NCBI GenBank assembly: GCA_020746105.1
Contig: CM036636.1
Span: 5,332,001-5,396,000 of the forward strand
DNA length: 64,000 nucleotides
Origin: Trogon surrucura
Taxonomy: Eukaryota; Chordata; Aves; Trogoniformes; Trogonidae
Direction: 5' to 3'
This document shows, piece by piece, positions 36,440 to 47,860 of the stretch. The number at the start of each line of letters is the position of its first letter. The stretch's first letter is position 1. The position numbers were made by a program, and so were the translations under genes. The notes below the pieces were generated by a model that did not search any database, was not told the origin of the DNA, and worked only from the letters and a program-made list of their open reading frames with translations.

Positions 36440-37164
36440 GTAATTGTTTTTCTTTTCTCCATCATGGTTTTTTCCCCCTTACATAGTAGTTTGTGCGCCC
36501 ACCAGCTTCCTCAACTCATCTTAAGCCAGAAGGAGCTGGAACTAGCCCCATCTTACTGTCAGGTTCCCTTGCTCGGATAGTTCTCATCTGGAGTAACGCT
36601 GCACCTTTCTGAAATTCATGTAAATGTACGGATTTGGTTGCTACTCATAATAACCACAGTTCTGCTGGGGTCTTTCTATAAAAGGAGCCATATCTTCCTG
36701 CAGAAATTGGAGGCGATGGGATGGGGTTGGTGGGGATGGGCGCGAACGTGTGTGGTCCGGCGGCTGCGGACTCGCAGGTTTTGTCTGCTCAGTGCAGCAA
36801 CTTAAACCCTGACCCAGTGAAGCACTTAACGCCGTGCATAACTTCCAAGCAAAAGACTTCTCCCCTGTGACTACAATATGATACTGACTTCAGCTGGCTG
36901 ATGCTGTACTCAACACTGCACCGGGCCCTGCTTGGCTCTGAGCCACAACTAACTGCAACAGCTCATGTGTTCTTCAGGGCTAAAGCCAGCCCCGGCTTTA
37001 GCAAAAACATCTCCCTGACATGACTGCGACTGTCCCAGCTCCTCGCAAGGCTGAGCTCAGCCCTTAGAAAGTGCTTCCCTCTCTGCTGCAGAAGAACCTG
37101 GAGAATTTGTATTTTTTTGATGCATCGCTGTGTTTTCTGAAACAAATGTGTCTCTCTTTCTTAG
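36440..37164 (+). other. COL27A1: Intron J-K (725 bp)
   Basis: Donor gtaatt, acceptor tctttcttag. I see nothing beyond its splice sites. Confidence 0.87.
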
Positions 37165-37218
37165 GGCAGCCAGGGTTTGCCTGGGGTACCTGGGGCACGA
37201 GGGAAAGCAGGCCCCCTG
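37165..37218 (+). CDS. COL27A1: COL27A1 triple-helix exon K (54 bp)
   Basis: Encodes GSQGLPGVPGARGKAGPL, six perfect triplets with two basic residues. The acceptor tract is tctctctttcttag and the donor the consensus gtaagt. It is separated from the next exon by the shortest intron of the window (154 bp). Confidence 0.94.
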
Positions 37219-37372
37219 GTAAGTCACCAAGCATCCTCTGCTTCTTCATCTCCTTTTCTAAAGGTTCAGTGCCCAGCTGGAGAGACAGCTTGGCAGGGCT
37301 GTGCTATTCTAAAGAGGAAAGCCAATAGCCAGGAGCCAGCTCACTTTTCTCCACATTTTTTGATTTCTGCAG

Positions 37373-37426
37373 GGAAAAGTCGGTGACAAAGGTCCAGTCG
37401 GGTTTCCAGGACCACCCGGCCCTGAG
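37373..37426 (+). CDS. COL27A1: COL27A1 triple-helix exon L (54 bp)
   Basis: Encodes GKVGDKGPVGFPGPPGPE, six perfect triplets. The acceptor is tgatttctgcag and the donor gtatgt. It lies 154 bp after the previous exon. GKVGDKG and GFPGPPGPEG are conserved in my memory of mammalian type XXVII. Confidence 0.94.
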
Positions 37427-39433
37427 GTATGTCCCATCACCTCCTTCTCGCATCTTTCCTTTCTTGGTAACTTCTGCAACATCCTTTTTTTTCAGCAAAC
37501 CCACCCGATAGCTCCTCTCTCCCATCTCATTTTTCAGCAAGAGATACTCGGTGTTGCAACACCACTGAGAATCCACTCTCTGACAAGCACCTGTGTGGCA
37601 CTGGAGGGACTGGCAGAGATGCCTGTCTCCTTGCGCCCCGGCTCTCGACCTGTGTACAGACAGGCCCACACAGGGTTTTGGTTGGGAGGCATATGCATAT
37701 AGCTGCTGATAATTCATATGGAAAATGAGCCAAATGCTGCCACCCACATGGGCATCCAGTCCGACAGAGGGAGGGACGGCTGCCACCGACGCTGCTCACC
37801 ATGGCACCTGAGCCCATTTGCCAACCCAAAACTGGGGTGTTCTGGTGTCAGAGCCTTTGCTAACAACAGGCAGATGGGTTGCTTTAGGATAATGGCACAC
37901 CAGGGCTCCAGAAATGCTGGGGCAGAAAGAGCTTTGCTGTGCTGTAGGATTTACCATTATTTAATGAATTGAGGTCTGCTTTTGTTCAAACTGGGAGATG
38001 GGCCAAACTGTCCATCTCGTACCTTCTGACCACCTTGCATTCAGATTTCCTGATCTCCAGGTACCATGCCAAGCCTATTTCTTGCCTGTCTTCCCCTGCA
38101 AGTCCTATACGCAATAGCTTGTTGCACTCTTGTTCGGAAAGGTCAGTCCCCAAAGGCTGTGTGTAACCTGGCAAACAGCAGGTCACAATCTATCACCTCT
38201 CACCATCTTTCCTTTTCTTTTAGCACCTTGGCAGACACTCACTGCAAAGCAGAACATCCTGTCGTTTTGCAAAGGGAAGATCTCAAACCTAGAAAAGTAA
38301 AAGGAGCTTCCAAAAGATTTGACAAAAGCCAGTGATGCACTGGAGTAGAGCCACAGGCTGTCTCCCAGCCACCAAGCAGTTGCTTTGGACACTGATCTTT
38401 CTACTCACCATGTTGTTCTCTGACCCTTTTGTCTTGTGGGGTAGAAGGCTCATTTCTTGAATCTTGCCTCTCGCTTTCCACCTACTCTTCTCTTTTCAGC
38501 CTTGGGCTTCACTTCTCTGCTAGGGTATGATGGTACATGAGGGGTGATGAGGTAGAGGAGATCAAGATGCATTCATAACCCATTCTGCATCTCATCGTTT
38601 CCTGGTTTTTCCTTCCACTTTTTGCCTTAGATATCATGGAGGGTTTCTTCAGTTTTTCCCCCACAAAATACCATTTCAAGTAGAAAAAGTCTCTTACTGC
38701 CCTTACCAAAAAAAATTGTCACAGTGAGACCTTAAACGCAGGATCAGCTTCCCCCAGCACGTTGCCGTTTTTCTCCTTCATAAGCAACCAGACAATGTCT
38801 GTAAGATGCTCTAGAGCCACTTCCAGCACAACTGATGGTCTGTTTTCCCTTCATCAGTGTTCTGGTATTTTGCTGGGTCTGGAAGAGCTCTCAGTTGAGT
38901 GCTGCCACTTAGCAATCGTCCTTCTTTGTTGCTATTGGAAATAACCACAGATTCCTTTGTTTCCTCAGCGAAGGGCTGGTGGGTGGAAAGGAGTCTCTGT
39001 CTGGCTGAAGGCGACTGCTAATGAGCATGTCAGCACCTTTCCTGATTCCTCGCCTGCTTCCTTTTGTCGCCGAGGCACACGGTTCTCGGAGCAGTGAGAT
39101 TATGCGCTGACTCATAAAGATTAATTAAAACCCCAAATTGCCATTTTTAGCTGTGTGATGACAGGGAGGCCCTCGTAGCAATAAATCTTCTAAGAAGATG
39201 GACCGAAAGGGAAGTGCTGGGAAAGGCTGCTCTTGAAGCAAACCGATAGCGCTGCTCCCAGTGTCTCGTTTCATTCCCTCTAGAAGCTGCGTGGTTGCCC
39301 ACACACGGACGCTGCCAGCACACAACAAACGCTGCAGCCCTTGGCCTTTAATTAAAATTCTCACAGAAGCTGTCCTCTGAAGCTGTCTGCAACAGTCCAC
39401 CCATGCACCCTGACTGTTTCTCATTTTCTTCAG
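37427..39433 (+). other. COL27A1: Intron L-M (2,007 bp)
   Basis: Donor gtatgt, acceptor ttttcttcag. No repeat, RNA gene or exon recognised; open frames on both strands near 37304-38392 look like chance. Confidence 0.83.
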
Positions 39434-39487
39434 GGCTTCCCCGGTGACATTGGCCCACCAGGAGAGAATGGTCCTGAAGGCCTGAAG
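39434..39487 (+). CDS. COL27A1: COL27A1 triple-helix exon M (54 bp)
   Basis: Encodes GFPGDIGPPGENGPEGLK, six perfect triplets, acidic (Asp, Glu, Glu). The acceptor tract is tctcattttcttcag and the donor gtgagt, both strong. A 308-bp intron separates it from the next exon. Confidence 0.94.
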
Positions 39488-39795
39488 GTGAGTGGAGCAG
39501 AGATTGAAGCTCTTCATGTGGTGGGAAGCAGCCAGGGAAAACGAAGTAGTGGGAAGGGGGGAGAGAGAAAGCCCCGGAGATTCCTAAAGATTGTCCTGGC
39601 CAGCATTTCAGCTTGGTCTGTTTGGCTTGAGGGCTCTCCAAGTGCAGGGTTTTCTTTTTTTCAATTTTTTTTTTCTCTAACAAAATTGACATTGGATGAT
39701 GTCCCGTGGCTGTGAAAGAGACTTTCTCATTTTAATTGCCTTTCTGAGCTTATGTTTCTATTTTCTGAGTATGTTTTCCTTTGGCTCATTCTCAG
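39488..39795 (+). other. COL27A1: Intron M-N (308 bp)
   Basis: Donor gtgagt, acceptor ggctcattctcag. It holds T-rich low-complexity sequence around 39650-39675 and nothing else. Confidence 0.88.
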
Positions 39796-39849
39796 GGAAA
39801 GCCAGGAGCACGAGGCTTACCTGGGCCAAGAGGACTGCCTGGACAAGAG
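39796..39849 (+). CDS. COL27A1: COL27A1 triple-helix exon N (54 bp)
   Basis: Encodes GKPGARGLPGPRGLPGQE, six perfect triplets, with Lys and two Arg followed by a terminal Glu. The donor is the strong gtgagt. The run GKPGARGLPGPRG is a recognisable type XXVII sequence. Confidence 0.94.
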
Positions 39850-41799
39850 GTGAGTGTCCTCAGACCAAAAGCAGATCAGATTTAAAGAATCAAGTTGAAT
39901 TTTGAAGATTAATACATGTGGCTTGAAATTCTCCAGTCCCTCTGAATCTGGAAGCAGGTGCTTATATCAGCGATCAGAGACCCGCAGAAGAGGAGCTTCC
40001 CCCGAGTTGCAGTCCTGTGATCTTCACTTCCAGTCACTGCTGGCAGCCGCTGCCCCAAAACTCTGCATTGGGTTTTCTTTTAAAGTCTGTTTCCCCACAC
40101 CCACACGCACCCAGAACGGGTGTTAAAGCCCTTTTCCCTGCACATCCCCTTGCACAGGCATGCCCTGACCTGGCTTTTGCTTTCTGCTCCTTTTAAGTGT
40201 ATTTTCTTTCAACTGTGAGACCTGCAGACTCCTCTCTCTCACACAGAGCAACATCCCTTTGTAAAAAGAGTACGTAGATCGAAGCCGCTGTTCCGTAAAG
40301 GTTCTTTTTCCCCAATCCTGAGAGCATCCCACTTCACGTGAAAACTTGAAGCATCATTCCACTCACAGTCACTAGGAAGGGACAACTGTCGTTGATCTAG
40401 TTGTCACGGAGCTGCGAATGTGGTTGTAACAGCAGCAGAGAAGACCTGGGTGCCCTTTCTTTATCCTGTTGTAATTCTTCAGTGATGTTTCCTCTCACTT
40501 AGGCCAGTATAAGCTGTTTGTCTGGAGCCACGAGACATTGTGCAAATAACACTTAGCGCACGCGTGGGCAGGAGCTCGTTCTAATAGCGCTAATCGTTCT
40601 GAACTTTTTTCTGGGAACTCTTTCGCTTGTTCTCTAAATGGGATGAATGCAAATTAGCTCATTTATTTGTACTGAAATAGGGAAGAGGAAAAAAAAAAAG
40701 TAGTATTCTGGGCAATTTACAAAGGGAATTGAAGCCCTGCATTCCAGGTTCAGGCAGGCATGACCAAGCTGCCTTCAATTTACTCTAGTTAGTGAGTGCG
40801 AAAGTAAGAGTGAAGACATGGACATGGAGTCTGACATACGCTGCGCTGAAGGACTTTGTGTGTGCACCAGTTGACACCACCACAACTTCACTGCTGCTGT
40901 TACCCAAGTCAGTAGGTCAAGGCTGTGAATTACGTCTTCTTTAGAAATGTGGCGTATTGTGGGTGGTTTGTCTGAGCCCACTGAGCTGGTTCCTGACTTC
41001 CAGTCCCATCTTCAGCCCGCCAGCTCGTGCCACTTCATTACCACGGCTGACCACCTAAATGAGAACAGCCAGAACTGTGGCTGCCAAGGGCGCTTTTAAT
41101 TTCTCTCTTGGCAGTTGGTTTTAGACACTTGAGATAATTTTTGTGAAGCTTAATTGAAGGTCTCCTAGAAACTGTAGATCTGATTCTATCACATTAGAAA
41201 TTGGTGTAGAGCCAAGGGAGAGGACCGAGTCCAATTGCTGTGTGAGATTTTGAGATAGCTCCATCCTGCAGCATGTGCAGTCCCATTTGAAAGCAAAAGG
41301 GAAACCTTCATACGGTTGCCAAATGGTTCTGTGGGAAATTTTGCAACACCCTTTCTGGCGGGATTGGGGTGGGAAGAAAGAGAAAAAAAAAGAGAAAGAA
41401 AAGAGAGTAGAGAACTCTACAGCAGTTGCCTCCCTGCCAAGTCAAATGAAGTAGAGTCATGTGAGCATATCCAGGGCACCCAGTATGGGCCAAATCCAGC
41501 CCATGATAGGCCTAATCAGCTGGTGACAACTTTGGTCAAATTTTGGACAAAATTTGGCTTTACTGGTGCAGCTTGACTTTAGATTTTTTTTTTTCCTGAG
41601 ATGAGGACGGGAGATGATTAATATCAGAAATGCTGAGCTGCCAGCTTTAAGATTCAGAACTCAGTTGTTAAAATGTGACAGCTGAGCACACAGCCTGTGT
41701 TTAACTGCTGCTCATACTGCAGACATTTCATTCTTGCTGCATGGTGAGCCCAAATTTTGTCGCTACTTTGCCTTTTATTTTAATTTCTTTTCACCTCAG
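39850..41799 (+). other. COL27A1: Intron N-O (1,950 bp)
   Basis: Donor gtgagt, acceptor ttttcacctcag. An A run lies at about 40690-40699 and an A/G-rich run at about 41374-41407. No gene or recognisable transposon. Confidence 0.85.
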
Positions 41800-41844
41800 G
41801 GAGATGAAGGACCCTTAGGACCTCCAGGAGTCCCTGGTCCAGAG
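41800..41844 (+). CDS. COL27A1: COL27A1 triple-helix exon O (45 bp)
   Basis: Encodes GDEGPLGPPGVPGPE, five perfect triplets; Asp-Glu at the start and Glu at the end make it wholly acidic. The acceptor is a long pyrimidine tract ending cacctcag and the donor is gtaggt. Confidence 0.93.
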
Positions 41845-42962
41845 GTAGGTTTCATTCCTTACTCAGTTACCACCAGCTTTGTTGACCTTGCAATGGAATT
41901 GTAGTTAAATGAACATACAGCTTCAAACCTGCTGGTCTGGAGAGTGATCTGCCCTTCTGAGAAATATCGCTTTGTCCAGGGCTTGGTCCAGCTGCTTGAT
42001 CCAGGATGGCTGAAAGTCAAGGAAGTGTCTTGCATAGGGTGTTGAAAGGGATTCTGATTTTATAACTTGCTTAAAGTCTCAGACCTTGAAAAACCCTTTA
42101 ACATTTGAATAGTTCATCCTCAAGATAAAGCACGTTGACTGGAAACCATCTCTGTAACTAGCCCTGATGTTTCTTCCTTGATTTATAGTATTTTTCAGTG
42201 AGTAGAGGGAAAAACAAGAGAAAAGGCTGGACAGTGAGAGAGAGTGCTTTTTGACCTCTACATCAATCTGATCACAGAGACATATCACAGAAACACAGTT
42301 AGAAAAAAAACCAAAAGGAATAGTATCATATCTGTGAGCTTGCCAGCTCAGGATTTTGTAATGGTTCTGTACGTAATGGTCATCACTGGAAAGTAAAATG
42401 TCTTGAAAATGGTAACTGTGCTGGAACTTCTAGGTGAGTCAGAAAATAAATGTTTTATCTAGCATTTCTTCAGCTGTTCTGGTAGACACTTTCATTCCTT
42501 TCTGGAGAAACATAATAAATCCAGTTTCTCTAGTGTCTCCCAAATCCTCTCTGGATGCCAGGGATGGAGCCCGTAAGAAGCTTAAACGGCCGAGTCCCTG
42601 CCAAGACTAGGAAAGTGCCATCTCTGAATGCTCAGACTCCTGGTGTCCTTGCTGGCATCGCTACAAGAAAATTGCTGGAAGTAGAATAAATCCCACGAAA
42701 TGTGGCACATCATAAACTAAAGAGCAGCAACAAAGCCCTTGGCTTGCTTGGTGATTGTCCATGAATTATGTCTCTGATGTGATGTTGAAGAAATGGAATC
42801 AAGCAGGACTGGAGCAGCTGTAGCTGTCTGGGTATGTTCCCCATGGATCAAACTTGGTGTCACTCCAGACCTGGTGCTTGTAAGCTGCACTGTATAGGTT
42901 CACAGACACACTGCTGTGACCAAGCAAGCTTTTTATGTTTATTTGTTTTCCATATATTTCAG
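41845..42962 (+). other. COL27A1: Intron O-P (1,118 bp)
   Basis: Donor gtaggt, acceptor ccatatatttcag. No notable content. Confidence 0.85.
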
Positions 42963-43016
42963 GGTCGATCTGGCCGGAAGGGATTTCCGGGAAGACCTGG
43001 TCCCGATGGTCCAAAG
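42963..43016 (+). CDS. COL27A1: COL27A1 triple-helix exon P (54 bp), basic
   Basis: Encodes GRSGRKGFPGRPGPDGPK, six perfect triplets with five basic residues and one Asp. GRKGFPGRPG is a strong match to my memory of type XXVII. The acceptor is tatatttcag and the donor gtgagg. With exon E it is one of the most basic parts of this stretch of helix. Confidence 0.94.
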
Positions 43017-44221
43017 GTGAGGAAAGAGTTTTTTTGTGATCAGGGAAGCACTGGGTGGAAGGGAGAAAAGGAAGAGGGAAGTATCTTTTTTTTTCAACTT
43101 TACCATGCTCTAAGCCTACAGTGTTCATTCCAGAGAGAACAAGAATTGACGTTTTCTTTTTCTCTGAATTTTGGGGTCTCAGCTTCTGTTTGGCTTCTTC
43201 AGCAAAAAAAAATGGTGCATTTTTAAAGCCGTGTGCTTTACTATAAACAAGTGTGTTCCCCTTTTCATATTAACCAGCTCCCCCCTCCACCATCTCATCT
43301 TATTTTCCATGGCTTCTCCACTTTTTTTGTTCTAAACCAATGCACATCATTCCTATCTTTGCTGCCTTATTAGCAGCAGGAACCATCCCAGGGCAGCTCG
43401 CTCCACAAACCCACACTCGAGAGGAAAGAGAAAACCCAACAAAAACAACCTCTTCGAACAGTAAATAGCAAAAATGCGGTTTGGCAGCACATCTGGAGTA
43501 TCTGCCTAGTGAGAAAATCCAGCTGCTGTCACCCAGAGACACAGAGACTGGTTGGCGGTGGGCCTGGCCACTGGACGGCCTGTCCAGGGGCTCTCCACTG
43601 ACCTCCCTGTGGTGCCACGGCTGTCCTTATTGCTGGTCGTTCGAAATTCTCCTCCTCCTGCTTTTCTCATCGACTTTTTCTCATTCTCTGAATTTCCCTC
43701 ATCCTGCACTATTATTTATCTGGTGTAGGTTCTTTCTGTGGTTTCCCCGTGGATGCTCCACGTGACAGTAGCATGCTCACGTTTGAGATTTTGCAAGAGC
43801 AGAATCAGGGTGCAGCATTGCCTGGGAATTTTGGGGTTGTCTTTTCTTCTCGTGACACTTCCACTAGCAGGTGAATTTTCTTGGCTCTCTTCTCTGTCGT
43901 TCAGGAGCTACATCTTTCCATGGTGTCTGTACTCTTGCTTTCCCCAGATGCTCCTCAGATCCTCTGGTTAATCAGGGTCCTTTCCTACTCTCTGTCTGTT
44001 TAACTTGGTCTTTCAGATGGAAACGTTATGGGGCAGAAACACTCAGCTGTATTTCTAAGCTTTGGATTATCTTTCACAGCTGGTGTTGTAAGATGTTGCT
44101 TCTTGCAGATATTCCACCATTCACGCACAGCAGCCAAAATCAAGCAAAAAATCTTGTTGTACCGAGAGTCTGACTGGGAGCACCAAGTAACCTGTGGGCC
44201 TTGTCTCTCCTTGTGCTGCAG
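43017..44221 (+). other. COL27A1: Intron P-Q (1,205 bp)
   Basis: Donor gtgagg, acceptor cttgtgctgcag. No notable content; overlapping open frames near the 3' end are shadows of exon Q and chance. Confidence 0.85.
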
Positions 44222-44266
44222 GGCGAGCCAGGAAACCGTGGTCGACCAGGGAAAGTTGGCGAGCAG
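44222..44266 (+). CDS. COL27A1: COL27A1 triple-helix exon Q (45 bp)
   Basis: Encodes GEPGNRGRPGKVGEQ, five perfect triplets with alternating acidic and basic residues. The acceptor ends ttgtgctgcag; the donor gtaaaa is below average and opens the 7-kb intron. Confidence 0.93.
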
Positions 44267-45336
44267 GTAAAACTTTTTGTTTTCCTTGTCTGTTTGACAA
44301 TTTCCTATGTACAATGGCCCCTGGATCACCAGAGGCAGAGGACAGTGACTGGGAGCTTCTGACCACCTCAAACCTGTCCCTAGTCGTGGTGCTCCAGCTG
44401 GGATGCTCTTAGTCTGGCTGGAGCTCCTGCTGAGCAGCACGGGCGGTGACTGTGGTGTCTGTTTTGAACTGGAGGTTTTTCCGAAGGCGCAGTGCTCCGA
44501 TAAAGTCACTGCTCAGGTGGACGTGCTGTCAGTGCTGGCACGTGTGACCGGCTGCGCTGCTCGGTGAGGCAAAGCCGTGGTCAGGGAAGAGATGGGGAAT
44601 TTTGGTGTATTCCTTTTATCCGTAAGAGGCCAGTTTCCAGGCTTTGCCTATGTAGTTTTTAGGGGTAGGGTCCTCTGCTTTGGCTACTGTTCTGCTTTGA
44701 CACCCATTGGATTCTTTGGGAGCAGAGGAGACAACAGCTGAAGAAACCAGACCCTGGGGAAGAGAGGCACTGAGCTGCATTTTGTTGTACTGCAAGAGAG
44801 AATGTTCTGCTGGGCTAGAAGGGAATGTGCATCATCCCTGTAGGCTTCAGGGGAACCACAGGCATCAGAAAAAAAAAAGAAACGATTGTTCCCATGTCTG
44901 TGTGATTGAAACCAACCAACTTGTCCACCACCAACCCTGAAATTGCAGCCATGGGGCCTCTGACATGTTCTGTGCGTTCCCACACAACCACACCAAGCAG
45001 GCTGCAGCAGCTGGCCCTAGCAAGGAGGGTGTTGCTCCTCACCACAGCTGCCCTTCCCGACACTTTCTCTGCCCAATGGTCAACAAGTTTGGTTTGGTTT
45101 AGCTTGTCAGTCTCTGTGGCTCTTCCTTTTCCCTGTATGTAACAGCTGGAGGTTGCTTCTCCCACAGGCTTCTGAAGTCAAAAAACCCAAGGTGGATCCT
45201 TTTCAGGACCAGCAATCTGGCGAGTCTTCAGTATATATCAAGGATATTTATTTTTATCTGGAAATTAGAGCCATTTCTATATTACGGTTAATAATTTGCT
45301 CCATGGAGAGCAACAACTGAAGAACTGAAGTTGTAC

Positions 45337-45500
45337 CTGAGTTCTAGTTGCAGCTTTATCAGATTCAGGCAATACCTGTGCCTCAGTTTCCCTTTCTGTG
45401 GAACAGTGCTTAGCACAATGCCTCCTGCTCTCAGGTGACACTTGCAGATGCTGTTGTACTACGATTGAAATTGAGTATTTAGAAGTGTTTTGAGATCCTT
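45337..45500 (+). mobile_element. Probable ancient MIR-type SINE relic
   Basis: Blocks occur in MIR order: gagttctagttgcagctt, then ctgtgcctcagtttcccttt, gaacagtgcttagcacaatg, cctcctgctctcagg, and finally agaagtgttttgagatcctt, the tail shared with L3/CR1-like LINEs. The copy is old and diverged. The identification is from memory. Confidence 0.55.
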
Positions 45501-47519
45501 AACAACATGTTGGCCTTGACGGACAAAGCATCACTAGGATTATTATTCGTTAACGTCCTTCAGGACTGACCTTGGATGAAAACTCCAGGCACTGTTCACC
45601 AGAAAGAAAACACAACTGGCCTCTGCTGACAGTGAAACCAGCACAGTGGTGTGAAAGCTGCCTGTGTTATTCTTAGTCAATTAGTCTCTGTCTAGAAATA
45701 TCACCCAGAAAGAATTTCCATTTCTGCAGCAGTCAAGTCATTAGAACAAAAATGTGACACCAGATTAGAGAGAAAGAGCCTCCTTTCCCATCACACCTTT
45801 ACTGAACTGGGGTGTTGGGTTCTCATTCCTCCCTCCACCCAAGTGTCACCGTCTGGTGTTGGGGCTGGATTGGTTTTTTGCAGAGGTCTGAGAGGTTGGG
45901 TTACCTAGGTCACTCAGCACTAGATGACACCTTCACCTCGCTCCTGTTTTCTCTTGAGGAGACCTTGACATTTCCTATTCCACGGGCACTACAGGAGTGA
46001 CCAAACTTTCCAAACTTGCTGCTCTACTCTTCATATGGGTTCCCTCTGAGTGAAAACCTGAGCATAACAGCATGAGAAAAGATCAGCCATCCATCTCATT
46101 GGAGCTCTCTTCCTTTTCTTAGGGACATCTGTTTTGGAAACCATGGGAGTTTCTGTAAGGTTTCCAGTGACCCTTGAGCTCTCATTGGAAAAAGACGGTT
46201 TTAAGCCACAGGGCAGTCCGTGATGCGTTGTTTTTCTATTGCAAGGACATTGACGCGGGAAGTTCATTCATAAGATGGTTGTTGTCTTCAAATGCTGGAA
46301 GGACTCCAGCTGCTGAGCTCCCCTGTACCCTGGAAATGTGTGATTTAACCCTTCCTTGCCAGTAGATGGAGGCAGAAGAGTACAAAGAAGATTACGAGGC
46401 CTCTGGCCCAGGCCGCCAGCCTTCCCGTTCCAGAGCTGGGCATGCAGAGCAGGAGGATGTCACCGAAATGTCCATGCTGAAGGTCGGACAGCTCTGCGAA
46501 AGGAAGACCCTGCAGCAGGCAGGATAGCAAACGGGAAGGGTGCTGCAAGCCCATGGACCCCCCCTGCTCTGCACTAGAGACTGAAAATATCAAAGAAGAG
46601 TTGTGCCAGCTGAAAGCGGCTACGGTTGACCTACGTCCTTAATGGGAATGAGGAGGTCCTGTCCTAGCAGGAACAGCTTTTTGAATCTCTCCTCCCATAC
46701 AAGAAGTGACAGCTCTTCTCACTCGCACGGCGACGTCACAGTTGGCCACGCACCCATCGCACGGTGCTGGGAAGGGCAGTCTGCTCCACAGTATCTCTTC
46801 CTTTGAGGGAGAAGCAGATATTATTCTAAAATAGTTTGTCAAAGGAAACCAGCACCACCGGTTATCTCCTTCATGCGTTTCCCTTGTGACAGTCTCACAA
46901 AGGAGGGATGTTGGTGTAAGGTCGGATTTGCAGGTGGGGTGTGACATGTGGAGATATGGATTGAACTGACCGAGGTCAAATGGGTCACAGAGAACCGAGC
47001 AGGGAATTGCTCTCGCGTTTCCCATGTCCTAGAGCAGCGCGTTTCCCAATGCAGTTTCTTTCTCCTTGGGAGCGTCTTTCTGAGACGCAGACCTTTCATC
47101 CAGGGATTTACGGGCACTGTGGTGTCAGCAGCCTCTTTGCTCTAACAAGGTGTTCTGTCAGCAGGTCTCCAGCTCTCCTTCCCTCACTCCCCGGAGGGCG
47201 GAGGAACCCAACGCAGCCCCAGGGTACGGCTGAGCGTGGTGCACAGAGGGTTAAACCACATGGCTTTTCTTTGCGGGTCAGAGCGTCCTCCCTTAAACTG
47301 TGATATTTACTGTTTTACTTTCCCTTTCTTTCATCTGAATGGGAGGATTGTACATTTACTCCCTCCCGTCCTTTGTCCCTGGTTTGTTTTGTTTTGAGTT
47401 CTAGCGAACCAGTAAAACAGAAAGGCCATGATCGGTTCCTGCTGGGAGCGACTGGCGGTCCCGTCCCTGGGAGACCCTGCTCACGCTGGGCTCGCCTTTC
47501 GGTTGTTTCTCTCAAATGG

Positions 47520-47860
47520 GCTATGATTTATGCAAGGCTTCATTGCTGACTTGCTCTCTGTTGATGCAGCCAAGAGGGGGGGCTTAATTATGACAGGGCT
47601 GGACAATAAATGGGGAAAGCCAGACAGGAGTTAGGAATTACAACCCGCCAGTCCCCCCCCTTCTCTTTCCTTCCCTCCAAGCCCCCAGCAACTTTTTAAC
47701 AATCTCCATCCCTTTTCCGCCATGCCCTTGGCTGGGGCGTACAGCAGACTGAATCATGAGCGACATGCTGAACTCCCCGTCTAATATAAATGTTTTACAT
47801 TCTTTCCTGTATACTGCCGGCCTTTACCCCGGCAGCCACCGCTGCTGGGACTTCACGTGC
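47520..47860. promoter_or_regulatory. Candidate conserved intronic regulatory element
   Basis: A stretch with no repeats or coding content, but dense in transcription-factor-like words: ggacaataaatgg and aacaatctcc (SOX-like ACAAT cores), tgctgac and tgctgaa (MAF half-site-like), and a perfect 7-bp inverted repeat ctgccgg/ccggcag at 47814-47835. SOX9-responsive intronic elements have been reported for this gene in mammals. The assignment is inference. Confidence 0.3.
47814..47835. repeat. Short perfect inverted repeat
   Basis: Arms ctgccgg (47814-47820) and ccggcag (47829-47835) flank the 8-base spacer cctttacc, giving a GC-rich hairpin potential. Confidence 0.75.
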
